The translations under genes were made by a program, and so were the position numbers. From Astrocystis sublimbata (taxonomy: Eukaryota; Ascomycota; Sordariomycetes; Xylariales; Xylariaceae), in contig JAJNNY010000022.1 in assembly GCA_022453515.1 (NCBI GenBank), positions 372,001-436,000 of the forward strand: a DNA stretch of 64,000 bases. The letters are read 5' to 3'. The stretch's first letter is position 1. Every line of letters starts with the position of its first letter. The notes beneath the pieces are model-generated. The model was not told the DNA's origin, did no database searches, and was given only the letters and a program-made list of their open reading frames with translations. Shown in pieces: positions 46,615-56,827 of this stretch.

Positions 46615-48048
46615 CTAGTATCTCTCCATGACCCACTGTGTCCTCTGATCCTCGGGTATGGAATCGTACAATTTCACCTCTGCCTTCTTCACAGCCACGT
46701 ATCGCTCGACGAATTCCTTGCCCAGCAACCTGACCATAGTCTCGTCCTTCCGTAGACACTCACAAGCCTCCTCGACAGACGCCGGGAACTTCGTCTCGAT
46801 GCCCAGCCGGGTCCTCTCCGCGTCACCGAGCGTCGCGGGATCTACCTCGCAGTCTCCCCACGTGAACGCGGCGCCCTCGGTGCCGGCAAAGACGAGCGCC
46901 GCCAGAGCCAGGTAGGGGTTCGCCATGCCGTCCAGGACCTTGACCTCCCAGTGGCTGTCCTTGCACTTGCGCAGCGGCGTCTCCTTGTTGTGGGTGCCCC
47001 AGGTGACCCAGCGGCCGCCGGCCCACAGGCCGTCCTGCATGCGCTCGTAGCTCGTCGGATGGGCGTCGGTGAGGGCGAAGACGGCCGGGAAGTGCGCCAG
47101 CACGCCGCCGTAGAAGCGTTCGTAGACGGCCGGTGCGTCGCCGCCGGCCGACGAGATGGACATGTGCGCGTGCGCGCCGCTGCCCAGGAACGGCGCGAAC
47201 GGCCGCGGGTGCAGCGTGGCGCGGAACCCGTGGCGCGCGGCCGTGCTCTCGAGGACCTGCCGCGTGTGCAGCAGCGTGTCGCACGCCTCCAGCGGCGGCT
47301 GCGGGCCCAGCACGATCTCGTACTGCCCCGGCGTCGACTCGGCGTGGAACTGCTGCACCGCGACGCCGGCGTCGCGCAGGGCGTCGAGCAGCTCGTCGGC
47401 GGCCGTCAGGAAGCTGCCGGGCGCGCCCCAGGTCGCGAGCGCGCCGGCCGTCGTCCACGAATGGCCCGTGGTGGTGGATAGCATGCGGAACTTGTCTTTG
47501 GGGTCGCCCGTCGGCTCGAGGACGGTGAACTCGATCTCGAAGCCGACGAGGAAGGTCAGGCCGCCGCCAGCAGAAGCTTCGGCGTGGCGCAGCGCGCGCC
47601 GCAGGATGCCGCGCGGACACAGCGGCGACTCGGACGCGGGCGCGGACCCGCCGTCTTCTACTACTATTTCGTCTTCGTGGAAGAAGGCCTGGCAGCTGAC
47701 GTGGCCTGGTGCCGGCCCCTTCTTCGCGCTCGCCCAGTCGGGCTCGAGGACGTAGATGCCGGTGCCGGTGACGCCGGGGATGGGGTGGTCGTTGGGCAGG
47801 ATGCCCAGACTGGCTTTGGTGACGCTGATGGTGTAGGGTTCTTCTCCTTCCTCTAGGGACTCGAGGACGCGCGCCATGGGGATCACGCGGCACTTGGGCA
47901 CCGAGGTGTAGTCGTGCCAGTATATCCGGAGGTACTTGGCATCTCGGAAGGAGGTAGGGATGTGCTTGGTGTCCCTCGCATGCTTTTGGATCGAGGAGTT
48001 GTCTTCTCTATGGGATATGCCGTCTCGGGCCGCCATGGTGTCTTCCAA
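46615..48048 (-). CDS. Glutamine synthetase-like (GlnA-family) enzyme
   Basis: Single exon of 477 residues. The N-terminal beta-grasp region (YLRIYWHDYTSVPKCRVIPM) is followed by the catalytic barrel with FEIEFTVLEP, QFHAESTPGQYEIVLGPQ, GSGAHAHMSIS, the Arg-containing WVTWGTHNKETPLR, and HWEVKVLDGMANPYLALAAL. The metal-binding Glu, the active-site His and the ammonia/glutamate Arg are all present. Its sequence is clearly not the core fungal GS. It belongs to the divergent GS-like group with FluG C-terminal domains and gamma-glutamyl-amine ligases. The acceptor substrate is not deducible. Very GC-rich, which creates long false open frames on both strands. Confidence 0.88.
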   Translation of the reverse strand: MEDTMAARDGISHREDNSSIQKHARDTKHIPTSFRDAKYLRIYWHDYTSVPKCRVIPMARVLESLEEGEEPYTISVTKASLGILPNDHPIPGVTGTGIYVLEPDWASAKKGPAPGHVSCQAFFHEDEIVVEDGGSAPASESPLCPRGILRRALRHAEASAGGGLTFLVGFEIEFTVLEPTGDPKDKFRMLSTTTGHSWTTAGALATWGAPGSFLTAADELLDALRDAGVAVQQFHAESTPGQYEIVLGPQPPLEACDTLLHTRQVLESTAARHGFRATLHPRPFAPFLGSGAHAHMSISSAGGDAPAVYERFYGGVLAHFPAVFALTDAHPTSYERMQDGLWAGGRWVTWGTHNKETPLRKCKDSHWEVKVLDGMANPYLALAALVFAGTEGAAFTWGDCEVDPATLGDAERTRLGIETKFPASVEEACECLRKDETMVRLLGKEFVERYVAVKKAEVKLYDSIPEDQRTQWVMERY

Positions 48049-49113
48049 TGGGGGTTTGTGGTGTGACTGCGGTCAAGGTGGGATTGGTGTCTGCCCAGGT
48101 GCGGTCTGAATAGAGATGGTGGACGACTTGGAGTCCTTGGACAGCAGTGGTGGTTGTTCAAATATCAGATTTGGCTAGGTTGGTAGGTAGGTAGCTGTGG
48201 AAATAAGTGCCTGTCGAAACATCAGTACCAAACTTACATGGTTCGAATGCAAAAAGCAATATCGCACATGCACATGAAGATCATTACTGTAAAACCGCGT
48301 GTGAGGCACACACCGATAGCCGTTGTCTTTTCTTCTCAAGTCTCACCAGTTGCAAATCCATAGCATTTCATGAGTACATGTGTGTCCATAGGTGCGTCAT
48401 CACCTGTCCGGATATGTTGTAAAGCTCTTTTTACCTATTCTTAGGAAGTACTCGGGAGTTCTCTAGACGGGAGAATATTGCATGTTGTGAGGTCGTGGCG
48501 ATACCTACCTAGTACCACCAAACATTGGTGATAGCATGATGATGAACTGAAGGTGCCAGACCGTTTAATGATATTGGAGCCCACTTCCAGCGATACCGCT
48601 ATTCCAATCTGACGGGAGCTATCGTGAACAGGTCTTAGCCTCAGCGGCTGAGGTGGACCTTTTGGCGGAGATGATCTACCGCTACCTAATGCAGCTAGAT
48701 GGCACGGACGCTAGCCATCTCTTCTCGCTTGTGATGTAGTGAGTGTCGTGCCAGAGTGCCGAAGTCGGTGACTGTCGCAATGTGGTTCTTCATACATATA
48801 CCTACCTACTTGAGTTCTTGATCATGAATCTCGACAATCAAACTCCAGTATGAGGCCTGGCCCCGGCCTTACGACTCTGATCACTTACATGTCATGACGC
48901 ATAGGGAGGGAGTCTTTACTAAAAACATCGGGCAGCAATTCATCGTTTATTCAATCCCCCGCTGCCCGGAACCCCCGAGAATGTCAAGGATTCCAAAGGA
49001 ACAAATAAAGAGGCTCGTTGCTTGATAGCCTCACAGTATGGATTCCCCCAGAGCGGTGAGTACACTCCACCGTTGCCATTGCCGCCGCATTGGCGAACCT
49101 AGGCGGAAACTCT
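48049..49113. other. Intergenic region
   Basis: About 1.06 kb between two minus-strand genes. It should hold the promoter of the glutamine-synthetase-like gene and the THI5 3' UTR. TAGGTAGGTA repeats occur near 48180. Nothing else seen. Confidence 0.4.
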
Positions 49114-50338
49114 TCAGTTACGAACCGCGACCTCATCCACCTGCAGTCTCTGGAAGCCCCCCTTGGCCGCGACATCCTTCTGCAGGCTCGCCATCCTCTT
49201 CTGGTCACCCGTCGGGTCCTGTGAGTCGCCCTCGAGCGTCCAGCCAAGGAATTCGTTGGTGTAATTCGGCTCGAAGCCGGCATCCAGCACCCCCAGCCTC
49301 TTGCCGTACGCCGTGACCTTCTGCCAGTCGCGCCGGACGTTCTTCAGGTCCTTGGAGAAGTAGGCGTAGCTGCGCTCGAACATCTTCCTGTTGAGCGCCG
49401 TGCCCATGGCCGGCTTGAAGTCGACGTACTCGGCCCACGCCTCCTCGGGCCGCGCGATGACCAAGTCGGTCGCCTTCTTGACGGCGCGCATGAAGGCGCG
49501 GACCTTGTCCGGGTTCTGCGTCACGAACGCGTCGTTGCCGATGTACAGGATCGAGCAGAAGCAGCAGCAGCCGAGCTCGGCGAGCTCGTCGATGCGCAGC
49601 ATCTGCACGTCGGTCCGGGGCCGCCCCTGGGCCGCGAGCCACTCCTCGAGCTCGACCATCTGCACGTTCTCGAGCCCGATGCCGGCGTCGATGTCGCCGT
49701 TGATGATGGCCTTGCTGACGTTCATCCCGCACCGCACCGCCGTGTAGTCGGCCGGCGACATGCCGTAGTGCGACGTCAGCTCGTCGATCTGGATCTTGCC
49801 GAACTCGCCCACGTAGCCGATGCGCTTGCCCTTGAGCGTCTGGAAGTCGGGCGTGATGCCCGACGACTTGAGGTACACGACGCCAGTGAAGGGCTCGTCA
49901 AGCAGGCTGCCGAACGAAGTGACTGGGAAGCCACGGGCTTTGGCCTACGTTGGATATGAGTAATGTGTCAGGCCAAGTAAGTACTGAAGCTTGTGAGTTT
50001 GATATTTACCGCGAGCGTATGGATCATCGCTTTGAAGCCAAGATCAACCCTGCCGCTGCCAATAATCTCGGTGACATCCTGGCGCCAATGTCAGCGTGAC
50101 CTGTAGCAGAATTTCTGCAAGAGACTCTTACACTGGGATCGTTTGGCTCGAGTAGGGCAACCTTGATGCCTTCCTCGGCGAAATAGCCCTTGGCCTGAGC
50201 TAGGAAGAGCGGGGCATGGTATGGCGTAGCGTGCCTGGTTGCATGTTAATTACAACTCTACCAAGTATTCACAGCAGCACTGCGCTTCATGCCAATTTCG
50301 TACCAGTTGGTCAAGAAGGTGATCTTGTCAGTCGACAT
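49114..50338 (-). CDS. nmt1: HMP-P synthase THI5/NMT1 (thiamine pyrimidine biosynthesis)
   Basis: Predicted 345 residues in four exons; introns 50235-50303, 50079-50131 and 49945-50009. It makes 4-amino-5-hydroxymethyl-2-methylpyrimidine phosphate from PLP and its own histidine in a single-turnover iron-dependent reaction. The donor His is at residue 66 ([15 protein letters not shown]), exactly the yeast position. The CCCFC iron-binding motif is in [16 protein letters not shown]. Other identities with yeast THI5 include [22 protein letters not shown] and [12 protein letters not shown]. The ATG at 50338 ([12 protein letters not shown]) lies just after the acceptor of a leader intron carrying a TPP riboswitch, so it is thiamine-repressed at the splicing level. 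A cytosolic enzyme. Confidence 0.95.
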
Positions 50339-50365
50339 GGTAGCAGATCAAGCGCGAATGCAATG

Positions 50366-50610
50366 CTGTAGGGGTCAGCACGACATTGACTCCGATCTAA
50401 AAAAGGGGAGAGGGGGCTAGAACAAGCAACTCCTTTCGCTGGTATTATCCAGATCAAGTTCACCGGTATTTCTCAGAACAACCGCCCTGCTGTGATCTCC
50501 TTTGGTCTGCATCTCGACTCAAGCCACGTTGAGCTTAGGCGATGACAAACCATTGGAAAACAACGGCAGGGCAAGTCGAACACCCGGGTGCATAGTTTGC
50601 AGATAGTTAC
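50366..50610 (-). promoter_or_regulatory. 5' UTR intron of THI5 containing the TPP riboswitch
   Basis: Donor GTAACT (first base 50610), branch GCTGACC and acceptor CTACAG (50366) bound a 245-nt leader intron ending 27 nt before the ATG. The aptamer fills most of it, as in Neurospora NMT1, where TPP binding exposes or hides competing 5' splice sites. A GTGAAC inside the aptamer (first base about 50472) could be the alternative donor. Confidence 0.8.
50425..50600 (-). ncRNA. TPP (THI-element) riboswitch aptamer
   Basis: The conserved core is present on the minus strand: CTGAGA (pyrimidine sensor), ACCGGTGAACTTGATCTGG and ATAATACCAGCGAAAGGAG. P1 pairs GCAAACT (50594-50600) with AGTTGC (50425-50430), one base bulged. 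P2 pairs CCGGGT with ACCGG. P3 is the long fungal form, closed by GCCCTGC (50566-50572) with GCAGGGC (50485-50491). The thiamine gene just downstream agrees with the identity. Confidence 0.93.
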
Positions 50611-51532
50611 CTTGATCAACAGATAATAGCTCCATTGCGAGAGGCGCCATAGTTCCTTTGCTTTGGGCGTACCGGTCTGAGTTCAGTGCTGTGAAGATTG
50701 GATTTGTTGCGGATGTAGATTTCTGAAAACTGTAATATGCCTAGGGTAGATTGCTTTGAGATCGGACGAGGACGACGAGGACTTCAAATACCCCCTCAAG
50801 AGGGATTATCGTGTGAGGGGTTGAGTCCATTTCTTGCGTCATTAGGAGACACCGGCCACGATATCGGACGGAAATACCCGCAATTGAGTCGGCGAACCAC
50901 AAGCCCGACCAGCGGGCCAGCAAGGTATTATCTGATCTCCAACCGAACTAGACGACGATTGGTGTGAACTGGAAAGTGCCGGCCGTTCATTTTGCTATAG
51001 TATGTGTGAAATCACACATCCTCGTTTTCGAGAGCGTGAGAAGGTCCGAATTGACCCTGTCAATGCACCACGACAACGTCGAGAACCATTAGAATTGTCT
51101 TATGTCAATAATGTCTGCTTGCTGATAGGATGAAGCGCATGGAGTCCTCCCGAGTATTATGCCCCTATTATGCCCCCCCTTCCATTAATGCCGTTCATGC
51201 ACGCTACCAACTCGGAAGTAGCTCACCATGCCCGCATCTTCCTCTCACTAACTCGATATCAGTCAAAAGGATTCGTCCAGAAAGCCGAGAGCAACATAGT
51301 ATTAAGATTAGTATATATAGTGTGGAGGTGGCATTAAGCAACCTGGGTTGCAGTGCAAAAAATTAAATGTGAGAGACATCGAACGTCTCGTATGATACAG
51401 CCACATCCTTCATATGTGTTTCGTGCGATATATGATTCGCCAGGCGCACCCTTTACATAGAACCAGATCGGCTGAGAAGAACGCCCCCCTCTAATTAAAT
51501 CCAACGCAGACGCACACTTTGATATCCGAAAT
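50611..51532. promoter_or_regulatory. THI5 promoter region
   Basis: About 920 bp upstream of the riboswitch leader and downstream of the His-Asp repeat gene. AT-rich near 51300-51370, with no open frame of interest. Confidence 0.4.
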
Positions 51533-52420
51533 CTATAGCAGGAAAAAAGGCACAGCCAGGAAGGCCAGGCCAGCACCAACCACCAGCGATCTATGCACCG
51601 AAGCCGCAGCGCCTGTCAGCACGGGAGGAAGTCCGCTTGAGCCATTGTAAGATGAGCCTGAGTCACAGCCAGCTCCACCACAGCTATAGTCGTAGTCGTG
51701 GTCGTGGTCGTGGTCATGATCACAGTCTTCTCCGTCACAGCTGTAGCCTTGGTCGTGGTCGTGGCCATGATCGCAGCCACTTGCGCCACAGCTACTATCT
51801 TGGTCATGGTCATGGTCATGGTCGTGACCACAGTCACTTCCATCACAGCTGTAGTCGACAGCGTGATCGTGGTCGTGGTCACAGTCACTTCCATCACAGC
51901 TGTAGTCGACAGCGTGATCATGGTCGTGGTCGTGGTCGTGGTCGTGGTAACTTCCACTTTCACTGCTGCTCCCGCCGCCTACGCCAGAGTCGCAGCCGCT
52001 GCCACCGCACCCTCCGGCATAGCTTGTCGTGAACCCCCCTGTTGGGATCGAGGGGGGCGCGACATGAGTGTGTGGTGGCACAGGCGGGGCAGTGATGGTG
52101 GCGGTTACACCGTTGTCGCACTCGATGTTGACCATTGGGTTGCCCATACCCGTAGGCTTGGCGCCGGGGCAGGTGATGACAACATCGGGATCCTCGCAGG
52201 CGTGGCAGTGGACCGTGGTGACGACGAATCCGGGAGGCATGGTAGGGGTGACATAATCTGTGATGTGGCCGGCACAAGTCTCGGTGACTGTGTATGCTGC
52301 CATCCACGAGCCAGTCTCGCAGGCGGCGAGTAAGGTGGTCTCGTAGACCGTCGTGTATATCTGGGTGACGGGAGGGCAGTACAACAAAGCCGCGCCGGCG
52401 GTGATGTTGGCGAGCTCCAT
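51533..52420 (-). CDS. GPI-anchored-like protein with His-Asp repeat (predicted metal-binding) domain
   Basis: Single exon of 295 residues; no named family recognised. Residues 1-115 form a Cys-containing domain (YTTVYETTLLAACETGSW, TETCAGHITDYVTP, VTTVHCHACEDPDVVITCPG) of the kind seen in fungal wall proteins. Residues 159-252 are repeats of a His-Asp tract (HDHDHDHD) followed by DYSC-DGSDC or similar, giving Cys pairs four residues apart at 175/180, 192/197, 211/216, 228/233 and 247/252. A small-residue stretch (YNGSSG) and a hydrophobic end (SLVVGAGLAFLAVPFFLL) look like a GPI signal. His-Asp tracts suggest Zn, Ni or Cu binding at the cell surface (inference). The N-terminus lacks an obvious signal peptide, and no upstream exon was found. 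Confidence 0.72.
   Translation of the reverse strand: MELANITAGAALLYCPPVTQIYTTVYETTLLAACETGSWMAAYTVTETCAGHITDYVTPTMPPGFVVTTVHCHACEDPDVVITCPGAKPTGMGNPMVNIECDNGVTATITAPPVPPHTHVAPPSIPTGGFTTSYAGGCGGSGCDSGVGGGSSSESGSYHDHDHDHDHDHAVDYSCDGSDCDHDHDHAVDYSCDGSDCGHDHDHDHDQDSSCGASGCDHGHDHDQGYSCDGEDCDHDHDHDHDYDYSCGGAGCDSGSSYNGSSGLPPVLTGAAASVHRSLVVGAGLAFLAVPFFLL
51660..51945 (-). repeat. Coding repeat region, CAYGAY tracts with Cys-pair linkers
   Basis: Runs of the six-base CA(C/T)GA(C/T), encoding His-Asp, alternate with a linker encoding (A)VDYSCDGSDC-like sequence. Two adjacent linkers around 51845-51920 are nearly identical in DNA, which suggests recent unit duplication. Reverse-strand readings give Arg/Gly- or Val/Thr-rich frames that are shadows. 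Confidence 0.85.
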
Positions 52421-53820
52421 GTTGAAGAATAGATTAATTAGTTGACGAGTGGACGATTATTAATGTTCTAATATAAATAAAACCAGATGAGTGCCGAGAG
52501 CGGGCAAGACTAATGAGCGACTATTACTGCTTCGAAAAGAGCGTGGTGGCCAAAAAGGCTGTGAGTAACGAACGACGAATGACGGATGGGGAGCAAGAAA
52601 GACGGAGGCTGATCGAGAATGACAGAGCCATCCGTCATCTTTATACCGGACGCGAACGATGGTATCACCATGGTGAACGAAAACAGCCGTTCTTCAGCCG
52701 CCGGGGCATAGCAACAGGTGATCCATAACAAACCTCTGGCCTGTGTGATGATGGGCATGGGAAATGACGAGGCATTCCTTACTATCGCAGTCAATGTCGA
52801 CGAAAGCCGTGCGGTCTGCAAGCCACATTCGAGAGGGTTGAGACACGACTAAGATCTGCCATGCTTGGCATCCCCTGTGTTCATTCTGCTTTCCAGTCAC
52901 CGAGCAACGGCGCATGCGAAGAGTCTGTTCACCGAGATGGAAATCATGACCGACATGGTAAACAACAACCCGGTGAACGTCGGCACGAGCCTCGCCAGCC
53001 ACGAAGCTCGGTGAGCAGGCTGTGGCTAGGTAGGTACGTGACGAACGCACACCAGCGCCAACTCAGATACACATGTCCTGGGCGAAAAGCCGCACGATCG
53101 TGTACGCTCCCTCCCTCAACGAAGGATGGTGGTAGGTAGTACTTCCAGCCGAGACAGAGCAACAGCATCGCGTTCATGACTCGGATGGGCCAGGCTTTAA
53201 CACAGGCTTGTTTTGAGTCCTACGACTTTGTCACCATGGGTTTACGTATGCCAAGGCATCATTCAGACAGACATCTAGCAGATAGGGCACTTCACAGGTA
53301 GGTAGGTAGCATGCATGTTTCCTTTCAAAATCGACATCTTCCGTCCATGTCCGAAGACGGGCGGGAGACTTCCTAGTAAGGAGGTTTCTCTCCAGAGTAA
53401 ATTCCCACGTGGGGAATGGCAACTCGTCACTGTAAAGGAGTCGAGGTGACGGTCGTGGCGACTCTGTGAATACTTTTTGATCTGGAGAGGAAAGGAGGAG
53501 AAAGGCATAAAGAGCCTGGGAGCAGCCGCACCTATTTATGCTACATTTTTTTTTTCTTTCCCGCGGGGCTGGGGGTGGGGACCTGGCTGGCCCTTGGCAG
53601 GCTCAGGTGACAGCTGAGAAACAGCTGCGACTTTCTGCCTTAGGCATGCGGGCTAGGCCCCTTAGGCGCTTGGTAGGAAGTTAGCATCTCTGCAGGCCTG
53701 AGGCTACTACGACTCAGGTACTGACCCACCTGCATGTTTCTGTGGGTCCGTCTCTTAAGATACCTGCTGCTAAGGCGCGAGCGACCTCTGCCGACAATAA
53801 CTCTCCCCCATCCAGCAAAG
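52421..53820. other. Intergenic region, no gene recognised
   Basis: About 1.4 kb, with a T-run at 53547-53556 and TAGGTAGG repeats near 53296. The open frames have no recognisable features. It holds the promoters of two divergent genes. Confidence 0.45.
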
Positions 53821-54354
53821 ATGCCGGCAGACGACTACGCGTCGGTCGCAACCGGCGGCGCCCTCAAGCTGAAGGGCGCCAAGGTCCAGAAGTCCAAGAA
53901 AAAGAAGAGCAAGAGCAAGGACAAGGAGAAAGACAAGTCGGCCAGTCTCGAACGCGCCCTGTCCGCCGACGCCACCACCAGCGCATCCAAGGAGCAAGAC
54001 GACAGCACCAAAGACGTCGAGAAGGCGACAGCACCTGACCACGAACCTGATAACGAGCCCGAATACAAGACAGAGGCAGAGAGGCGGCATGAAGAGGCGA
54101 TGAAGAAAAAGGTGGGCTAGCGCAAACACACACATACATCCCGCGGTTTAGTCTCATCGGACTATTGCCAAATCACAGGGCGCATGTTGAGCGAACGGAT
54201 ACTAACCTAGTCACGGCAGATGCAACGAATGCTCGAAGACCCCGCCCTAGCGTCGGAGATCAAGAAGACGCACAAGGAAAGGGTCGAAAGTCTGAATACC
54301 TACCTGTCCAAGCTGAGCGAACATCACGACATGCCCAAGATCGGCCCCGGATAA
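53821..54354 (+). CDS. FAM32A-like (DUF1754) protein
   Basis: Predicted 141 residues in two exons; intron 54112-54219 (donor GTGGGC, branch ACTAACC, acceptor GGCAG). The start MPADDYASVATGGALKLKG gives the family signature G-x-LKLKG, followed by a Lys-rich KKKKSKSKDKEK segment. EAERRHEEAMKKK joins MQRMLEDPALASEIKKTHKE, then RVESLNTYLSKLSEHHDMPKIGPG, the conserved C-terminal stretch of FAM32A. Human FAM32A contacts the catalytic spliceosome active site in post-Bact complexes. A nuclear splicing role is therefore likely here, by family. The fungal proteins differ mainly in the disordered middle. Confidence 0.9.
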
Positions 54355-55629
54355 GGGGGCGCCCATGACGGGGGACATGAATGAAAAACGAACGAACGAA
54401 CAAATAAACAGGCAAAAACGAAACAAGACAATTGCTCCGAGTCTGCCTATACGAAGGGTCCCTGATGAGCGGGCTGCTATTTTCGGCCGACCTTACCCGG
54501 GCTTCGCGACTGGGTCTCGGAATGCGAGGGACGTTGTCGACAGGTCTTGCTATCGCAGTAACATCGCGCTTTGGCTCATTCTGGACGAAGGGCTGCTGCT
54601 GTGATGCTATATCGAGCATTCTCTAACGATCAACAAAACTAGCCTGTCGGGAATCCTCGCGAGGCGCTTGAGCTCGCTTTCACATCAACGAGGTCACGAA
54701 AAAAAAAAACGAAAGTCACAACCAAGTCTATAGAGACTGGCCCTATCATGCCATATGAACAATAGATGTCCGCCATGTGGTAGTGTACGTGGGTCTGTGA
54801 GTGCACATTTATTTCTTCCTGTAGCGTCTGTGCTACCGTGATCAGGGAGGAACCAAGACTTACATCCGAATATTTGACAATGCTTAGCGAATAAACTATA
54901 AATACTATATTCTACTAAATGCCTGTTTTTAATGAGATATGTGTGCTTCGGAAATGTGGGATGGTGATCAAGCTGCGTGAAAGGCCTCGTAATCGGTGAC
55001 TATCACTGCATCGCTGCGTGTGTGACTGGTATAATGCAGAATCATCCATGACTAGAGATTACTAAAAGTGGCTGAGGCCATCCCGGGAGAGTGACAATAT
55101 AACTCATCAATGCCTTAATACACCCACGTATTAGGGCGTCGTTTGGGTCTACCCCGCTGTCGATCGAGGCACACATTGCGGTGAACCCCTGTCTGTAATG
55201 TCGCACGTAGCATACATAGTTGTATCTACAGTACAACATGACTTTTGGAGTTGGAGTCAAGTGAAGTTCACTGTTCAGTTTACTAATTATTGATAGTATT
55301 GATGTAGATGCCGTGCTTGCTAGATTAAACCATACTATTTACCTCCCATCCTGCCATCCTGCCATCCTGATCTGGCCCTTCTATTATCTAATATGCTATT
55401 GCTATGCTATGCCGTTGCCAATCTACCTGCCGACCCTTTTTCTGTTTCGTAACTTCGTGAATAAATGGCGTAGAAATGATAGCTAAATCCTCCACCGCCG
55501 GTGGTATGTTGTGTGTTGTGAATTGATAGATTCGTGAGGGCTGACGATAGAACCCAGTGGCAGCTAATTGGGTTGTGCCCTACCGCGTGCGGCTTTTCTG
55601 AAGTGGTATAGGCCATCCTCATTGTTTGC
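54355..55629. other. Convergent intergenic region
   Basis: About 1.27 kb between FAM32A-like and the Ser/Thr-rich GPI gene 3' ends. An A-run lies near 54700 and a CCTGCCAT repeat at 55349-55370. No gene supported. Confidence 0.45.
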
Positions 55630-56827
55630 TTATACGAGCATGAAGCCGCCAACCATTAAACCAGCCAGGAGTGCCAAAGTAGAGCCTCTCACACTTGGGG
55701 CTGCGGAATCATCCTGCAGGTTGCCCATGCCGGCTTCCGGCTCATCGCTGTTATCTCCCTCGTTGACGCCTGGTGTGACTACAGCCACCTGGGTAATTGT
55801 GGTCACAGCGCCGCCGGGCAGCGTTGACGTAGAGATTCTGGTTGTGGAGGTTGGCTTGGCGGTGGTTGTTGGTTTAGGAGAGGAGGCTGGCTGATGTTAG
55901 TATTAAGGTACTCGAATCTAGCATGGTGGGATAAGATGTGGTTTTGAACGTGGTTTCGCCATGAATGAAAATGCAATGGAGATGATGACACCAGTTGATA
56001 GTGCTTCATGCATTCACGCCGTCGCGTCATTGAGATGAAAATAATATAAGTTGGGACTTACAGCTTTCAGGCACTGCATCGCTGGAGGACGATGTGGGTG
56101 CTGGGGATGACGATGTGGACTCGGTAGTCTCCGGAGTGGTCACTGGCGTACTGCTCGGTTCGGTGGTGGTGGTGGTGCTTTCAGGGGTAGGAGTTGGTGT
56201 TGACTCAGGTGTGGTAGATGGTGTTTCTGAAGACGTCGTCGGCGTATCGACGGGAGTCTCTGTTGTCTCCGGAGGTGTTACCGCCGTTGTTGATGATGAG
56301 GTCGGCACGTCCGTCGGTCCTTCCGTAGGCGTGGCTGATTCCTCGGTTGATGTGGTGGGCTCTTCTGTTGGTGTGGCAGTGGGCTCTTCTGTTGGTGTTG
56401 TTGTTGTTGAGGGCTCATCCGGGGTACTCGTAGTAGTAGGTGGATCCTCAGAGGACGAAGTCGGGGTCTCTATTGGTGTCTCAGAGGTGGTTGTATCGTT
56501 CACGGAAGACGCTTGGCGAACAGCCAAGTGAACGACATTTACGACTTGGGCAGGCTTCTTCTCGGAAGCATCCTCAGCGGCGTTGTCTTCGGTTTGGACC
56601 AAGCTGTCCTTGAAAGAACCGGGGACATATTCTCCAAGCTGTTGGAGAGTTCGAGGTGAAATGGCATTTACCATGCGGGAGTCGATGGCCTGGTCTTGGT
56701 CGCGGTCCACCGCATTGTTCGCTCTCTCAAACCTCACGGATGCATCTTGCCTTGTACCAAGACAGGCTGCATCTGCCAAAGAGGCTGTGACAACCAAGGA
56801 GAGAAGAAATGTCCGCATTGTCGGCAT
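55630..56827 (-). CDS. Ser/Thr/Pro-rich GPI-anchored cell-surface protein
   Basis: Predicted 340 residues in two exons; intron 55887-56061 (branch TACTAACA). Signal peptide MPTMRTFLLSLVVTASLADA (ATG at 56827; the next ATG at 56818 would also serve). A short unique domain (residues about 25-110) is followed by a mucin-like region of TTTxxP/PTEEPT repeats, expected to be heavily O-mannosylated. After the splice come TTTAKPTSTTR, TTITQVAVVTPG, and a hydrophobic tail (STLALLAGLMVGGFMLV) that forms the GPI signal. A wall or plasma-membrane mannoprotein; function otherwise unknown. Exon 1 read through the intron would end without an anchor. Confidence 0.85.

Noticed and set aside
46823..47893. 356-residue Arg/Pro-rich open frame on the minus strand, and 200-residue frames on the plus strand
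   Set aside because: Out-of-frame shadows of the GC-rich glutamine-synthetase-like gene; the compositions are low-complexity and unlike proteins.
51616..52333. Thr/Val-rich and Arg/Gly/His-rich frames opposite or within the His-Asp repeat gene
   Set aside because: They are alternate readings of the CAYGAY repeat; only the frame with Cys domain and GPI-like tail makes sense.
56094..56531. 145-residue Val/Gly-rich plus-strand frame
   Set aside because: Antisense reading of the Thr/Pro-rich mucin-like region.
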